Below, piece after piece: positions 26,251-39,750 of a DNA stretch of 64,000 nucleotides (positions are counted from its first letter, which is position 1; each line of letters begins with the position of its first letter). The notes below the pieces were generated by a model. It had not been told where the DNA came from and made no database searches. It saw only the letters and a program-made list of their open reading frames with translations. Source of the stretch: Sabellastarte sp. h YS-2021. Lineage: Eukaryota; Annelida; Polychaeta; Sabellida; Sabellidae. Made by a program: the position numbers and the translations under genes. The stretch lies in assembly GCA_964017235.1 (NCBI GenBank), contig CAXHLB010000008.1, forward strand, positions 806,001-870,000. Reading direction: 5' to 3'.

Positions 26251-29250
26251 ATTGGGATGTAATGCTGCAATTTGGGCCAAAGACTGAGGGGGTGGCACCA
26301 ATAAATATGCAACAGCTTTGGGACTTACAGCTAGCAGTAAATCTGCTGCAGGGAGATTCTGCGACTTGGGATGAAATATACTGGTTGCAGTAATTCATAT
26401 ATACAGAGGGTCATGTTTCCACCATAACTAAGCCAAATATTGAGATATTATGCTGCAATTTGGTCCAAACACTGAGTAAAAATTACCAATAAAGATGGAA
26501 TAGCTTTGGCACCTTCGAATTGGGTTAATCTATGTCACATTGCTCTGTAACCTGCAATGGGGTGGTCTAGCTGCATAAAACCCATATACCTGGGGCGCCA
26601 TTTTGGCAGCAGGGCTAAGCCAGATATTGGGATGTAATGCTGCAATTTGGGCCAAAGACTAAGGGGGTGGCACCAATAAATATGCAACAGCTTTGGGACT
26701 TACAGCTAGCAGTAAATCTGCTGCAGGGAGATTCTGCGACTTGGGATGAAATATACTTGTTGCAGTAATTCATATATACAGGGGGTCATGTTTCCACCAT
26801 AACTAAGCCAAATATTGAGATATTATGCTGCAATTTGGTCCAAACACTGAGTAAAAATTACCAATAAAGATGGAATAGCTTTGGCACCTTCGAATTGGGT
26901 TAATCTATGTCACATTGCTCTGTAACCTGCGATGGGGTAGTCTAGCTGCATAAAACCCATATACCTGGGACGCCATTTTGGCAGGATAACTAAGCCAAAT
27001 ATTGGGATGTAATGCTGCAATTTGGGCCAAAGACTGAGGGGGTGGCACCAATAAATATGCAACAGCTTTGGGACTTACAGCTAGCAGTAAATCTGCTGCA
27101 GGGAGATTCTGCGACTTGGGATGAAATATACTTGTTGCAGTAATTCATATATACAGGGGGTCATGTTTCCACCATAACTAAGCCAAATATTGAGATATTA
27201 TGCTGCAATTTGGTCCAAACACTGAGTAAAAATTACCAATAAAGATGGAATAGCTTTGGCACCTTCGAATTGGGTTAATCTATGTCACATTGCTCTGTAA
27301 CCTGCGATGGGGTAGTCTAGCTGCATAAAACCCATATACCTGGGACGCCATTTTGGCAGGATAACTAAGCCAAATATTGGGATGTAATGCTGCAATTTGG
27401 GCCAAAGACTGAGGGGGTGGCACCAATAAATATGCAACAGCTTTGGGACTTACAGCTAGCAGTAAATCTGCTGCAGGGAGATTCTGCGACTTGGGATGAA
27501 ATATACTGGTTGCAGTAATTCATATATACAGAGGGTCATGTTTCCACCATAACTAAGCCAAATATTGAGATATTATGCTGCAATTTGGTCCAAACACTGA
27601 GTAAAAATTACCAATAAAGATGGAATAGCTTTGGCACCTTCGAATTGGGTTAATCTATGTCACATTGCTCTGTAACCTGCAATGGGGTGGTCTAGCTGCA
27701 TAAAACCCATATACCTGGGGCGCCATTTTGGCAGCAGGGCTAAGCCAGATATTGGGATGTAATGCTGCAATTTGGGCCAAAGACTAAGGGGGTGGCACTA
27801 ATAAATATGCAACAGCTTTGGGACTGACAGCTAGCAGTAAATCTGCTGCAGGGAGATTCTGCGACTTGGGATGAAATATACTTGTTGCAGTAATTCATAT
27901 ATACAGGGGGTCATGTTTCCACCATAACTAAGCCAAATATTGAGATATTATGCTGCAATTTGGTCCAAACACTGAGTAAAAATTACCAATAAAGATGGAA
28001 TAGCTTTGGCACCTTCGAATTGGGTTAATCTATGTCACATTGCTCTGTAACCTGCGATGGGGTAGTCTAGCTGCATAAAACCCATATACCTGGGACGCCA
28101 TTTTGGCAGGATAACTAAGCCAAATATTGGGATGTAATGCTGCAATTTGGGCCAAAGACTGAGGGGGTGGCACCAATAAATATGCAACAGCTTTGGGACT
28201 TACAGCTAGCAGTAAATCTGCTGCAGGGAGATTCTGCGACTTGGGATGAAATATACTGGTTGCAGTAATTCATATATACAGAGGGTCATGTTTCCACCAT
28301 AACTAAGCCAAATATTGAGATATTATGCTGCAATTTGGTCCAAACACTGAGTAAAAATTACCAATAAAGATGGAATAGCTTTGGCACCTTCGAATTGGGT
28401 TAATCTATGTCACATTGCTCTGTAACCTGCAATGGGGTGGTCTAGCTGCATAAAACCCATATACCTGGGGCGCCATTTTGGCAGCAGGGCTAAGCCAGAT
28501 ATTGGGATGTAATGCTGCAATTTGGGCCAAAGACTAAGGGGGTGGCACCAATAAATATGCAACAGCTTTGGGACTTACAGCTAGCAGTAAATCTGCTGCA
28601 GGGAGATTCTGCGACTTGGGATGAAATATACTTGTTGCAGTAATTCATATATACAGGGGGTCATGTTTCCACCATAACTAAGCCAAATATTGAGATATTA
28701 TGCTGCAATTTGGTCCAAACACTGAGTAAAAATTACCAATAAAGATGGAATAGCTTTGGCACCTTCGAATTGGGTTAATCTATGTCACATTGCTCTGTAA
28801 CCTGCGATGGGGTAGTCTAGCTGCATAAAACCCATATACCTGGGACGCCATTTTGGCAGGATAACTAAGCCAAATATTGGGATGTAATGCTGCAATTTGG
28901 GCCAAAGACTGAGGGGGTGGCACCAATAAATATGCAACAGCTTTGGGACTTACAGCTAGCAGTAAATCTGCTGCAGGGAGATTCTGCGACTTGGGATGAA
29001 ATATACTGGTTGCAGTAATTCATATATACAGAGGGTCATGTTTCCACCATAACTAAGCCAAATATTGAGATATTATGCTGCAATTTGGTCCAAACACTGA
29101 GTAAAAATTACCAATAAAGATGGAATAGCTTTGGCACCTTCGAATTGGGTTAATCTATGTCACATTGCTCTGTAACCTGCGATGGGGTAGTCTAGCTGCA
29201 TAAAACCCATATACCTGGGACGCCATTTTGGCAGGATAACTAAGCCAAAT

Positions 29251-29625
29251 ATTGGGATGTAATGCTGCAATTTGGGCCAAAGACTGAGGGGGTGGCACCA
29301 ATAAATATGCAACAGCTTTGGGACTTACAGCTAGCAGTAAATCTGCTGCAGGGAGATTCTGCGACTTGGGATGAAATATACTGGTTGCAGTAATTCATAT
29401 ATACAGGGGGTCATGTTTCCACCATAACTAAGCCAAATATTGAGATATTATGCTGCAATTTGGTCCAAACACTGAGTAAAAATTACCAATAAAGATGGAA
29501 TAGCTTTGGCACCTTCGAATTGGGTTAATCTATGTCACATTGCTCTGTAACCTGCGATGGGGTAGTCTAGCTGCATAAAACCCATATACCTGGGACGCCA
29601 TTTTGGCAGGATAACTAAGCCAGAT
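29251..29625. repeat. Hybrid unit 79: Y-type 3' part with an R-type last site
   Basis: The counterpart in copy 1 (unit 49, 18001-18375) ends in pure R form. Unit 79 has the Y alleles at 306, 314, 345, 360 and 362-364 but G at 373 (CCAGAT), and the next unit has A36 as expected after R. The Y patch therefore ends between unit positions 364 and 373, within 9 bp. This is the pattern of a short gene-conversion tract, or of a crossover inside the 3' block, placed on a duplicated background. Confidence 0.9.
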
Positions 29626-30000
29626 ATTGGGATGTAATGCTGCAATTTGGGCCAAAGACTAAGGGGGTGGCACCAATAAATATGCAACAGCTTTGGGACT
29701 TACAGCTAGCAGTAAATCTGCTGCAGGGAGATTCTGCGACTTGGGATGAAATATACTTGTTGCAGTAATTCATATATACAGGGGGTCATGTTTCCACCAT
29801 AACTAAGCCAAATATTGAGATATTATGCTGCAATTTGGTCCAAACACTGAGTAAAAATTACCAATAAAGATGGAATAGCTTTGGCACCTTCGAATTGGGT
29901 TAATCTATGTCACATTGCTCTGTAACCTGCGATGGGGTAGTCTAGCTGCATAAAACCCATATACCTGGGACGCCATTTTGGCAGGATAACTAAGCCAAAT

Positions 30001-31500
30001 ATTGGGATGTAATGCTGCAATTTGGGCCAAAGACTGAGGGGGTGGCACCAATAAATATGCAACAGCTTTGGGACTTACAGCTAGCAGTAAATCTGCTGCA
30101 GGGAGATTCTGCGACTTGGGATGAAATATACTGGTTGCAGTAATTCATATATACAGAGGGTCATGTTTCCACCATAACTAAGCCAAATATTGAGATATTA
30201 TGCTGCAATTTGGTCCAAACACTGAGTAAAAATTACCAATAAAGATGGAATAGCTTTGGCACCTTCGAATTGGGTTAATCTATGTCACATTGCTCTGTAA
30301 CCTGCGATGGGGTAGTCTAGCTGCATAAAACCCATATACCTGGGACGCCATTTTGGCAGGATAACTAAGCCAAATATTGGGATGTAATGCTGCAATTTGG
30401 GCCAAAGACTGAGGGGGTGGCACCAATAAATATGCAACAGCTTTGGGACTTACAGCTAGCAGTAAATCTGCTGCAGGGAGATTCTGCGACTTGGGATGAA
30501 ATATACTGGTTGCAGTAATTCATATATACAGGGGGTCATGTTTCCACCATAACTAAGCCAAATATTGAGATATTATGCTGCAATTTGGTCCAAACACTGA
30601 GTAAAAATTACCAATAAAGATGGAATAGCTTTGGCACCTTCGAATTGGGTTAATCTATGTCACATTGCTCTGTAACCTGCGATGGGGTAGTCTAGCTGCA
30701 TAAAACCCATATACCTGGGACGCCATTTTGGCAGGATAACTAAGCCAAATATTGGGATGTAATGCTGCAATTTGGGCCAAAGACTGAGGGGGTGGCACCA
30801 ATAAATATGCAACAGCTTTGGGACTTACAGCTAGCAGTAAATCTGCTGCAGGGAGATTCTGCGACTTGGGATGAAATATACTGGTTGCAGTAATTCATAT
30901 ATACAGAGGGTCATGTTTCCACCATAACTAAGCCAAATATTGAGATATTATGCTGCAATTTGGTCCAAACACTGAGTAAAAATTACCAATAAAGATGGAA
31001 TAGCTTTGGCACCTTCGAATTGGGTTAATCTATGTCACATTGCTCTGTAACCTGCAATGGGGTGGTCTAGCTGCATAAAACCCATATACCTGGGGCGCCA
31101 TTTTGGCAGCAGGGCTAAGCCAGATATTGGGATGTAATGCTGCAATTTGGGCCAAAGACTAAGGGGGTGGCACCAATAAATATGCAACAGCTTTGGGACT
31201 TACAGCTAGCAGTAAATCTGCTGCAGGGAGATTCTGCGACTTGGGATGAAATATACTTGTTGCAGTAATTCATATATACAGGGGGTCATGTTTCCACCAT
31301 AACTAAGCCAAATATTGAGATATTATGCTGCAATTTGGTCCAAACACTGAGTAAAAATTACCAATAAAGATGGAATAGCTTTGGCACCTTCGAATTGGGT
31401 TAATCTATGTCACATTGCTCTGTAACCTGCGATGGGGTAGTCTAGCTGCATAAAACCCATATACCTGGGACGCCATTTTGGCAGGATAACTAAGCCAAAT
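30001..31500. repeat. Four extra units in super-repeat copy 2 (units 81-84)
   Basis: Copy 1 reads aY dY eR aY cY dY dY eR aY from unit 50. Copy 2 reads aY dY eY dR aY and then dY eR aY cY dY dY eR aY, so dY eY dR aY is additional. Exact breakpoints cannot be fixed because unit 80 equals 84 and 81 equals 85 at the scored sites. The eY unit at 30376-30750 is one of only two eY units in the window apart from hybrid unit 79; the other is at 39751-40125. Confidence 0.75.
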
Positions 31501-32250
31501 ATTGGGATGTAATGCTGCAATTTGGGCCAAAGACTGAGGGGGTGGCACCAATAAATATGCAACAGCTTTGGGACTTACAGCTAGCAGTAAATCTGCTGCA
31601 GGGAGATTCTGCGACTTGGGATGAAATATACTGGTTGCAGTAATTCATATATACAGAGGGTCATGTTTCCACCATAACTAAGCCAAATATTGAGATATTA
31701 TGCTGCAATTTGGTCCAAACACTGAGTAAAAATTACCAATAAAGATGGAATAGCTTTGGCACCTTCGAATTGGGTTAATCTATGTCACATTGCTCTGTAA
31801 CCTGCGATGGGGTAGTCTAGCTGCATAAAACCCATATACCTGGGACGCCATTTTGGCAGGATAACTAAGCCAAATATTGGGATGTAATGCTGCAATTTGG
31901 GCCAAAGACTGAGGGGGTGGCACCAATAAATATGCAACAGCTTTGGGACTTACAGCTAGCAGTAAATCTGCTGCAGGGAGATTCTGCGACTTGGGATGAA
32001 ATATACTGGTTGCAGTAATTCATATATACAGGGGGTCATGTTTCCACCATAACTAAGCCAAATATTGAGATATTATGCTGCAATTTGGTCCAAACACTGA
32101 GTAAAAATTACCAATAAAGATGGAATAGCTTTGGCACCTTCGAATTGGGTTAATCTATGTCACATTGCTCTGTAACCTGCAATGGGGTGGTCTAGCTGCA
32201 TAAAACCCATATACCTGGGGCGCCATTTTGGCAGCAGGGCTAAGCCAGAT

Positions 32251-35200
32251 ATTGGGATGTAATGCTGCAATTTGGGCCAAAGACTAAGGGGGTGGCACCA
32301 ATAAATATGCAACAGCTTTGGGACTTACAGCTAGCAGTAAATCTGCTGCAGGGAGATTCTGCGACTTGGGATGAAATATACTTGTTGCAGTAATTCATAT
32401 ATACAGGGGGTCATGTTTCCACCATAACTAAGCCAAATATTGAGATATTATGCTGCAATTTGGTCCAAACACTGAGTAAAAATTACCAATAAAGATGGAA
32501 TAGCTTTGGCACCTTCGAATTGGGTTAATCTATGTCACATTGCTCTGTAACCTGCGATGGGGTAGTCTAGCTGCATAAAACCCATATACCTGGGACGCCA
32601 TTTTGGCAGGATAACTAAGCCAAATATTGGGATGTAATGCTGCAATTTGGGCCAAAGACTGAGGGGGTGGCACCAATAAATATGCAACAGCTTTGGGACT
32701 TACAGCTAGCAGTAAATCTGCTGCAGGGAGATTCTGCGACTTGGGATGAAATATACTTGTTGCAGTAATTCATATATACAGGGGGTCATGTTTCCACCAT
32801 AACTAAGCCAAATATTGAGATATTATGCTGCAATTTGGTCCAAACACTGAGTAAAAATTACCAATAAAGATGGAATAGCTTTGGCACCTTCGAATTGGGT
32901 TAATCTATGTCACATTGCTCTGTAACCTGCGATGGGGTAGTCTAGCTGCATAAAACCCATATACCTGGGACGCCATTTTGGCAGGATAACTAAGCCAAAT
33001 ATTGGGATGTAATGCTGCAATTTGGGCCAAAGACTGAGGGGGTGGCACCAATAAATATGCAACAGCTTTGGGACTTACAGCTAGCAGTAAATCTGCTGCA
33101 GGGAGATTCTGCGACTTGGGATGAAATATACTGGTTGCAGTAATTCATATATACAGAGGGTCATGTTTCCACCATAACTAAGCCAAATATTGAGATATTA
33201 TGCTGCAATTTGGTCCAAACACTGAGTAAAAATTACCAATAAAGATGGAATAGCTTTGGCACCTTCGAATTGGGTTAATCTATGTCACATTGCTCTGTAA
33301 CCTGCGATGGGGTAGTCTAGCTGCATAAAACCCATATACCTGGGACGCCATTTTGGCAGGATAACTAAGCCAAATATTGGGATGTAATGCTGCAATTTGG
33401 GCCAAAGACTGAGGGGGTGGCACCAATAAATATGCAACAGCTTTGGGACTTACAGCTAGCAGTAAATCTGCTGCAGGGAGATTCTGCGACTTGGGATGAA
33501 ATATACTGGTTGCAGTAATTCATATATACAGAGGGTCATGTTTCCACCATAACTAAGCCAAATATTGAGATATTATGCTGCAATTTGGTCCAAACACTGA
33601 GTAAAAATTACCAATAAAGATGGAATAGCTTTGGCACCTTCGAATTGGGTTAATCTATGTCACATTGCTCTGTAACCTGCGATGGGGTAGTCTAGCTGCA
33701 TAAAACCCATATACCTGGGACGCCATTTTGGCAGGATAACTAAGCCAAATATTGGGATGTAATGCTGCAATTTGGGCCAAAGACTGAGGGGGTGGCACCA
33801 ATAAATATGCAACAGCTTTGGGACTTACAGCTAGCAGTAAATCTGCTGCAGGGAGATTCTGCGACTTGGGATGAAATATACTGGTTGCAGTAATTCATAT
33901 ATACAGGGGGTCATGTTTCCACCATAACTAAGCCAAATATTGAGATATTATGCTGCAATTTGGTCCAAACACTGAGTAAAAATTACCAATAAAGATGGAA
34001 TAGCTTTGGCACCTTCGAATTGGGTTAATCTATGTCACATTGCTCTGTAACCTGCAATGGGGTGGTCTAGCTGCATAAAACCCATATACCTGGGGCGCCA
34101 TTTTGGCAGCAGGGCTAAGCCAGATATTGGGATGTAATGCTGCAATTTGGGCCAAAGACTAAGGGGGTGGCACCAATAAATATGCAACAGCTTTGGGACT
34201 TACAGCTAGCAGTAAATCTGCTGCAGGGAGATTCTGCGACTTGGGATGAAATATACTTGTTGCAGTAATTCATATATACAGGGGGTCATGTTTCCACCAT
34301 AACTAAGCCAAATATTGAGATATTATGCTGCAATTTGGTCCAAACACTGAGTAAAAATTACCAATAAAGATGGAATAGCTTTGGCACCTTCGAATTGGGT
34401 TAATCTATGTCACATTGCTCTGTAACCTGCGATGGGGTAGTCTAGCTGCATAAAACCCATATACCTGGGACGCCATTTTGGCAGGATAACTAAGCCAAAT
34501 ATTGGGATGTAATGCTGCAATTTGGGCCAAAGACTGAGGGGGTGGCACCAATAAATATGCAACAGCTTTGGGACTTACAGCTAGCAGTAAATCTGCTGCA
34601 GGGAGATTCTGCGACTTGGGATGAAATATACTTGTTGCAGTAATTCATATATACAGGGGGTCATGTTTCCACCATAACTAAGCCAAATATTGAGATATTA
34701 TGCTGCAATTTGGTCCAAACACTGAGTAAAAATTACCAATAAAGATGGAATAGCTTTGGCACCTTCGAATTGGGTTAATCTATGTCACATTGCTCTGTAA
34801 CCTGCGATGGGGTAGTCTAGCTGCATAAAACCCATATACCTGGGACGCCATTTTGGCAGGATAACTAAGCCAAATATTGGGATGTAATGCTGCAATTTGG
34901 GCCAAAGACTGAGGGGGTGGCACCAATAAATATGCAACAGCTTTGGGACTTACAGCTAGCAGTAAATCTGCTGCAGGGAGATTCTGCGACTTGGGATGAA
35001 ATATACTGGTTGCAGTAATTCATATATACAGAGGGTCATGTTTCCACCATAACTAAGCCAAATATTGAGATATTATGCTGCAATTTGGTCCAAACACTGA
35101 GTAAAAATTACCAATAAAGATGGAATAGCTTTGGCACCTTCGAATTGGGTTAATCTATGTCACATTGCTCTGTAACCTGCGATGGGGTAGTCTAGCTGCA

Positions 35201-37875
35201 TAAAACCCATATACCTGGGACGCCATTTTGGCAGGATAACTAAGCCAAATATTGGGATGTAATGCTGCAATTTGGGCCAAAGACTGAGGGGGTGGCACCA
35301 ATAAATATGCAACAGCTTTGGGACTTACAGCTAGCAGTAAATCTGCTGCAGGGAGATTCTGCGACTTGGGATGAAATATACTGGTTGCAGTAATTCATAT
35401 ATACAGAGGGTCATGTTTCCACCATAACTAAGCCAAATATTGAGATATTATGCTGCAATTTGGTCCAAACACTGAGTAAAAATTACCAATAAAGATGGAA
35501 TAGCTTTGGCACCTTCGAATTGGGTTAATCTATGTCACATTGCTCTGTAACCTGCGATGGGGTAGTCTAGCTGCATAAAACCCATATACCTGGGACGCCA
35601 TTTTGGCAGGATAACTAAGCCAAATATTGGGATGTAATGCTGCAATTTGGGCCAAAGACTGAGGGGGTGGCACCAATAAATATGCAACAGCTTTGGGACT
35701 TACAGCTAGCAGTAAATCTGCTGCAGGGAGATTCTGCGACTTGGGATGAAATATACTGGTTGCAGTAATTCATATATACAGGGGGTCATGTTTCCACCAT
35801 AACTAAGCCAAATATTGAGATATTATGCTGCAATTTGGTCCAAACACTGAGTAAAAATTACCAATAAAGATGGAATAGCTTTGGCACCTTCGAATTGGGT
35901 TAATCTATGTCACATTGCTCTGTAACCTGCAATGGGGTGGTCTAGCTGCATAAAACCCATATACCTGGGGCGCCATTTTGGCAGCAGGGCTAAGCCAGAT
36001 ATTGGGATGTAATGCTGCAATTTGGGCCAAAGACTAAGGGGGTGGCACCAATAAATATGCAACAGCTTTGGGACTTACAGCTAGCAGTAAATCTGCTGCA
36101 GGGAGATTCTGCGACTTGGGATGAAATATACTTGTTGCAGTAATTCATATATACAGGGGGTCATGTTTCCACCATAACTAAGCCAAATATTGAGATATTA
36201 TGCTGCAATTTGGTCCAAACACTGAGTAAAAATTACCAATAAAGATGGAATAGCTTTGGCACCTTCGAATTGGGTTAATCTATGTCACATTGCTCTGTAA
36301 CCTGCGATGGGGTAGTCTAGCTGCATAAAACCCATATACCTGGGACGCCATTTTGGCAGGATAACTAAGCCAAATATTGGGATGTAATGCTGCAATTTGG
36401 GCCAAAGACTGAGGGGGTGGCACCAATAAATATGCAACAGCTTTGGGACTTACAGCTAGCAGTAAATCTGCTGCAGGGAGATTCTGCGACTTGGGATGAA
36501 ATATACTTGTTGCAGTAATTCATATATACAGGGGGTCATGTTTCCACCATAACTAAGCCAAATATTGAGATATTATGCTGCAATTTGGTCCAAACACTGA
36601 GTAAAAATTACCAATAAAGATGGAATAGCTTTGGCACCTTCGAATTGGGTTAATCTATGTCACATTGCTCTGTAACCTGCGATGGGGTAGTCTAGCTGCA
36701 TAAAACCCATATACCTGGGACGCCATTTTGGCAGGATAACTAAGCCAAATATTGGGATGTAATGCTGCAATTTGGGCCAAAGACTGAGGGGGTGGCACCA
36801 ATAAATATGCAACAGCTTTGGGACTTACAGCTAGCAGTAAATCTGCTGCAGGGAGATTCTGCGACTTGGGATGAAATATACTGGTTGCAGTAATTCATAT
36901 ATACAGAGGGTCATGTTTCCACCATAACTAAGCCAAATATTGAGATATTATGCTGCAATTTGGTCCAAACACTGAGTAAAAATTACCAATAAAGATGGAA
37001 TAGCTTTGGCACCTTCGAATTGGGTTAATCTATGTCACATTGCTCTGTAACCTGCGATGGGGTAGTCTAGCTGCATAAAACCCATATACCTGGGACGCCA
37101 TTTTGGCAGGATAACTAAGCCAAATATTGGGATGTAATGCTGCAATTTGGGCCAAAGACTGAGGGGGTGGCACCAATAAATATGCAACAGCTTTGGGACT
37201 TACAGCTAGCAGTAAATCTGCTGCAGGGAGATTCTGCGACTTGGGATGAAATATACTGGTTGCAGTAATTCATATATACAGAGGGTCATGTTTCCACCAT
37301 AACTAAGCCAAATATTGAGATATTATGCTGCAATTTGGTCCAAACACTGAGTAAAAATTACCAATAAAGATGGAATAGCTTTGGCACCTTCGAATTGGGT
37401 TAATCTATGTCACATTGCTCTGTAACCTGCGATGGGGTAGTCTAGCTGCATAAAACCCATATACCTGGGACGCCATTTTGGCAGGATAACTAAGCCAAAT
37501 ATTGGGATGTAATGCTGCAATTTGGGCCAAAGACTGAGGGGGTGGCACCAATAAATATGCAACAGCTTTGGGACTTACAGCTAGCAGTAAATCTGCTGCA
37601 GGGAGATTCTGCGACTTGGGATGAAATATACTGGTTGCAGTAATTCATATATACAGGGGGTCATGTTTCCACCATAACTAAGCCAAATATTGAGATATTA
37701 TGCTGCAATTTGGTCCAAACACTGAGTAAAAATTACCAATAAAGATGGAATAGCTTTGGCACCTTCGAATTGGGTTAATCTATGTCACATTGCTCTGTAA
37801 CCTGCAATGGGGTGGTCTAGCTGCATAAAACCCATATACCTGGGGCGCCATTTTGGCAGCAGGGCTAAGCCAGAT
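32251..37875. repeat. Five-unit higher-order repeat, three tandem copies (1,875-bp period)
   Basis: Units 87-91, 92-96 and 97-101 each read aY cY dY dY eR, at 32251-34125, 34126-36000 and 36001-37875. I see no difference between the copies. The same five units occur singly at 19501-21375, the likely source through the 10.5-kb duplication. Units 102-103 (aY cY) begin a fourth copy that breaks off into eR. This is the longest perfectly regular higher-order repeat in the window. Confidence 0.93.
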
Positions 37876-39375
37876 ATTGGGATGTAATGCTGCAATTTGG
37901 GCCAAAGACTAAGGGGGTGGCACCAATAAATATGCAACAGCTTTGGGACTTACAGCTAGCAGTAAATCTGCTGCAGGGAGATTCTGCGACTTGGGATGAA
38001 ATATACTTGTTGCAGTAATTCATATATACAGGGGGTCATGTTTCCACCATAACTAAGCCAAATATTGAGATATTATGCTGCAATTTGGTCCAAACACTGA
38101 GTAAAAATTACCAATAAAGATGGAATAGCTTTGGCACCTTCGAATTGGGTTAATCTATGTCACATTGCTCTGTAACCTGCGATGGGGTAGTCTAGCTGCA
38201 TAAAACCCATATACCTGGGACGCCATTTTGGCAGGATAACTAAGCCAAATATTGGGATGTAATGCTGCAATTTGGGCCAAAGACTGAGGGGGTGGCACCA
38301 ATAAATATGCAACAGCTTTGGGACTTACAGCTAGCAGTAAATCTGCTGCAGGGAGATTCTGCGACTTGGGATGAAATATACTTGTTGCAGTAATTCATAT
38401 ATACAGGGGGTCATGTTTCCACCATAACTAAGCCAAATATTGAGATATTATGCTGCAATTTGGTCCAAACACTGAGTAAAAATTACCAATAAAGATGGAA
38501 TAGCTTTGGCACCTTCGAATTGGGTTAATCTATGTCACATTGCTCTGTAACCTGCGATGGGGTAGTCTAGCTGCATAAAACCCATATACCTGGGACGCCA
38601 TTTTGGCAGGATAACTAAGCCAAATATTGGGATGTAATGCTGCAATTTGGGCCAAAGACTGAGGGGGTGGCACCAATAAATATGCAACAGCTTTGGGACT
38701 TACAGCTAGCAGTAAATCTGCTGCAGGGAGATTCTGCGACTTGGGATGAAATATACTGGTTGCAGTAATTCATATATACAGGGGGTCATGTTTCCACCAT
38801 AACTAAGCCAAATATTGAGATATTATGCTGCAATTTGGTCCAAACACTGAGTAAAAATTACCAATAAAGATGGAATAGCTTTGGCACCTTCGAATTGGGT
38901 TAATCTATGTCACATTGCTCTGTAACCTGCAATGGGGTGGTCTAGCTGCATAAAACCCATATACCTGGGGCGCCATTTTGGCAGCAGGGCTAAGCCAGAT
39001 ATTGGGATGTAATGCTGCAATTTGGGCCAAAGACTAAGGGGGTGGCACCAATAAATATGCAACAGCTTTGGGACTTACAGCTAGCAGTAAATCTGCTGCA
39101 GGGAGATTCTGCGACTTGGGATGAAATATACTTGTTGCAGTAATTCATATATACAGGGGGTCATGTTTCCACCATAACTAAGCCAAATATTGAGATATTA
39201 TGCTGCAATTTGGTCCAAACACTGAGTAAAAATTACCAATAAAGATGGAATAGCTTTGGCACCTTCGAATTGGGTTAATCTATGTCACATTGCTCTGTAA
39301 CCTGCGATGGGGTAGTCTAGCTGCATAAAACCCATATACCTGGGACGCCATTTTGGCAGGATAACTAAGCCAAAT

Positions 39376-39750
39376 ATTGGGATGTAATGCTGCAATTTGG
39401 GCCAAAGACTAAGGGGGTGGCACCAATAAATATGCAACAGCTTTGGGACTTACAGCTAGCAGTAAATCTGCTGCAGGGAGATTCTGCGACTTGGGATGAA
39501 ATATACTTGTTGCAGTAATTCATATATACAGGGGGTCATGTTTCCACCATAACTAAGCCAAATATTGAGATATTATGCTGCAATTTGGTCCAAACACTGA
39601 GTAAAAATTACCAATAAAGATGGAATAGCTTTGGCACCTTCGAATTGGGTTAATCTATGTCACATTGCTCTGTAACCTGCGATGGGGTAGTCTAGCTGCA
39701 TAAAACCCATATACCTGGGACGCCATTTTGGCAGGATAACTAAGCCAAAT
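39376..39750. repeat. Hybrid unit 106 (Y end of previous unit joined to A36)
   Basis: Unit 105 ends in the Y form (GGATAACTAAGCCAAAT) but position 36 here (39411) is A, the R-associated allele. The switch lies between position 373 of unit 105 (39373) and 39411, inside the conserved 48-bp box. The same hybrid recurs at 42001-42375 (A at 42036), most simply as a copy by duplication. It is the reciprocal of the R-to-G36 junction at 5251. Confidence 0.85.

Larger units (their letters stand above)
21751..34500. repeat. 10.5-kb super-repeat, copy 2, expanded to 34 units (units 59-92)
   Basis: Markers of copy 1 recur at 22038, 24687, 25017 and 27799. The offset is exactly 10,500 bp up to unit 68, then 11,250 bp after a two-unit duplication at 25501-26250. 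It becomes 12,750 bp from unit 85, after about four extra units around 30001-31500. Unit order is cY dR aR aY cR bY dR aY cR bY cR bY dR aY cY dR bY dR aY dY hybrid aY dY eY dR aY dY eR aY cY dY dY eR aY. Apart from these expansions and a patch in unit 79, I see the same unit classes as copy 1 throughout. Confidence 0.9.
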
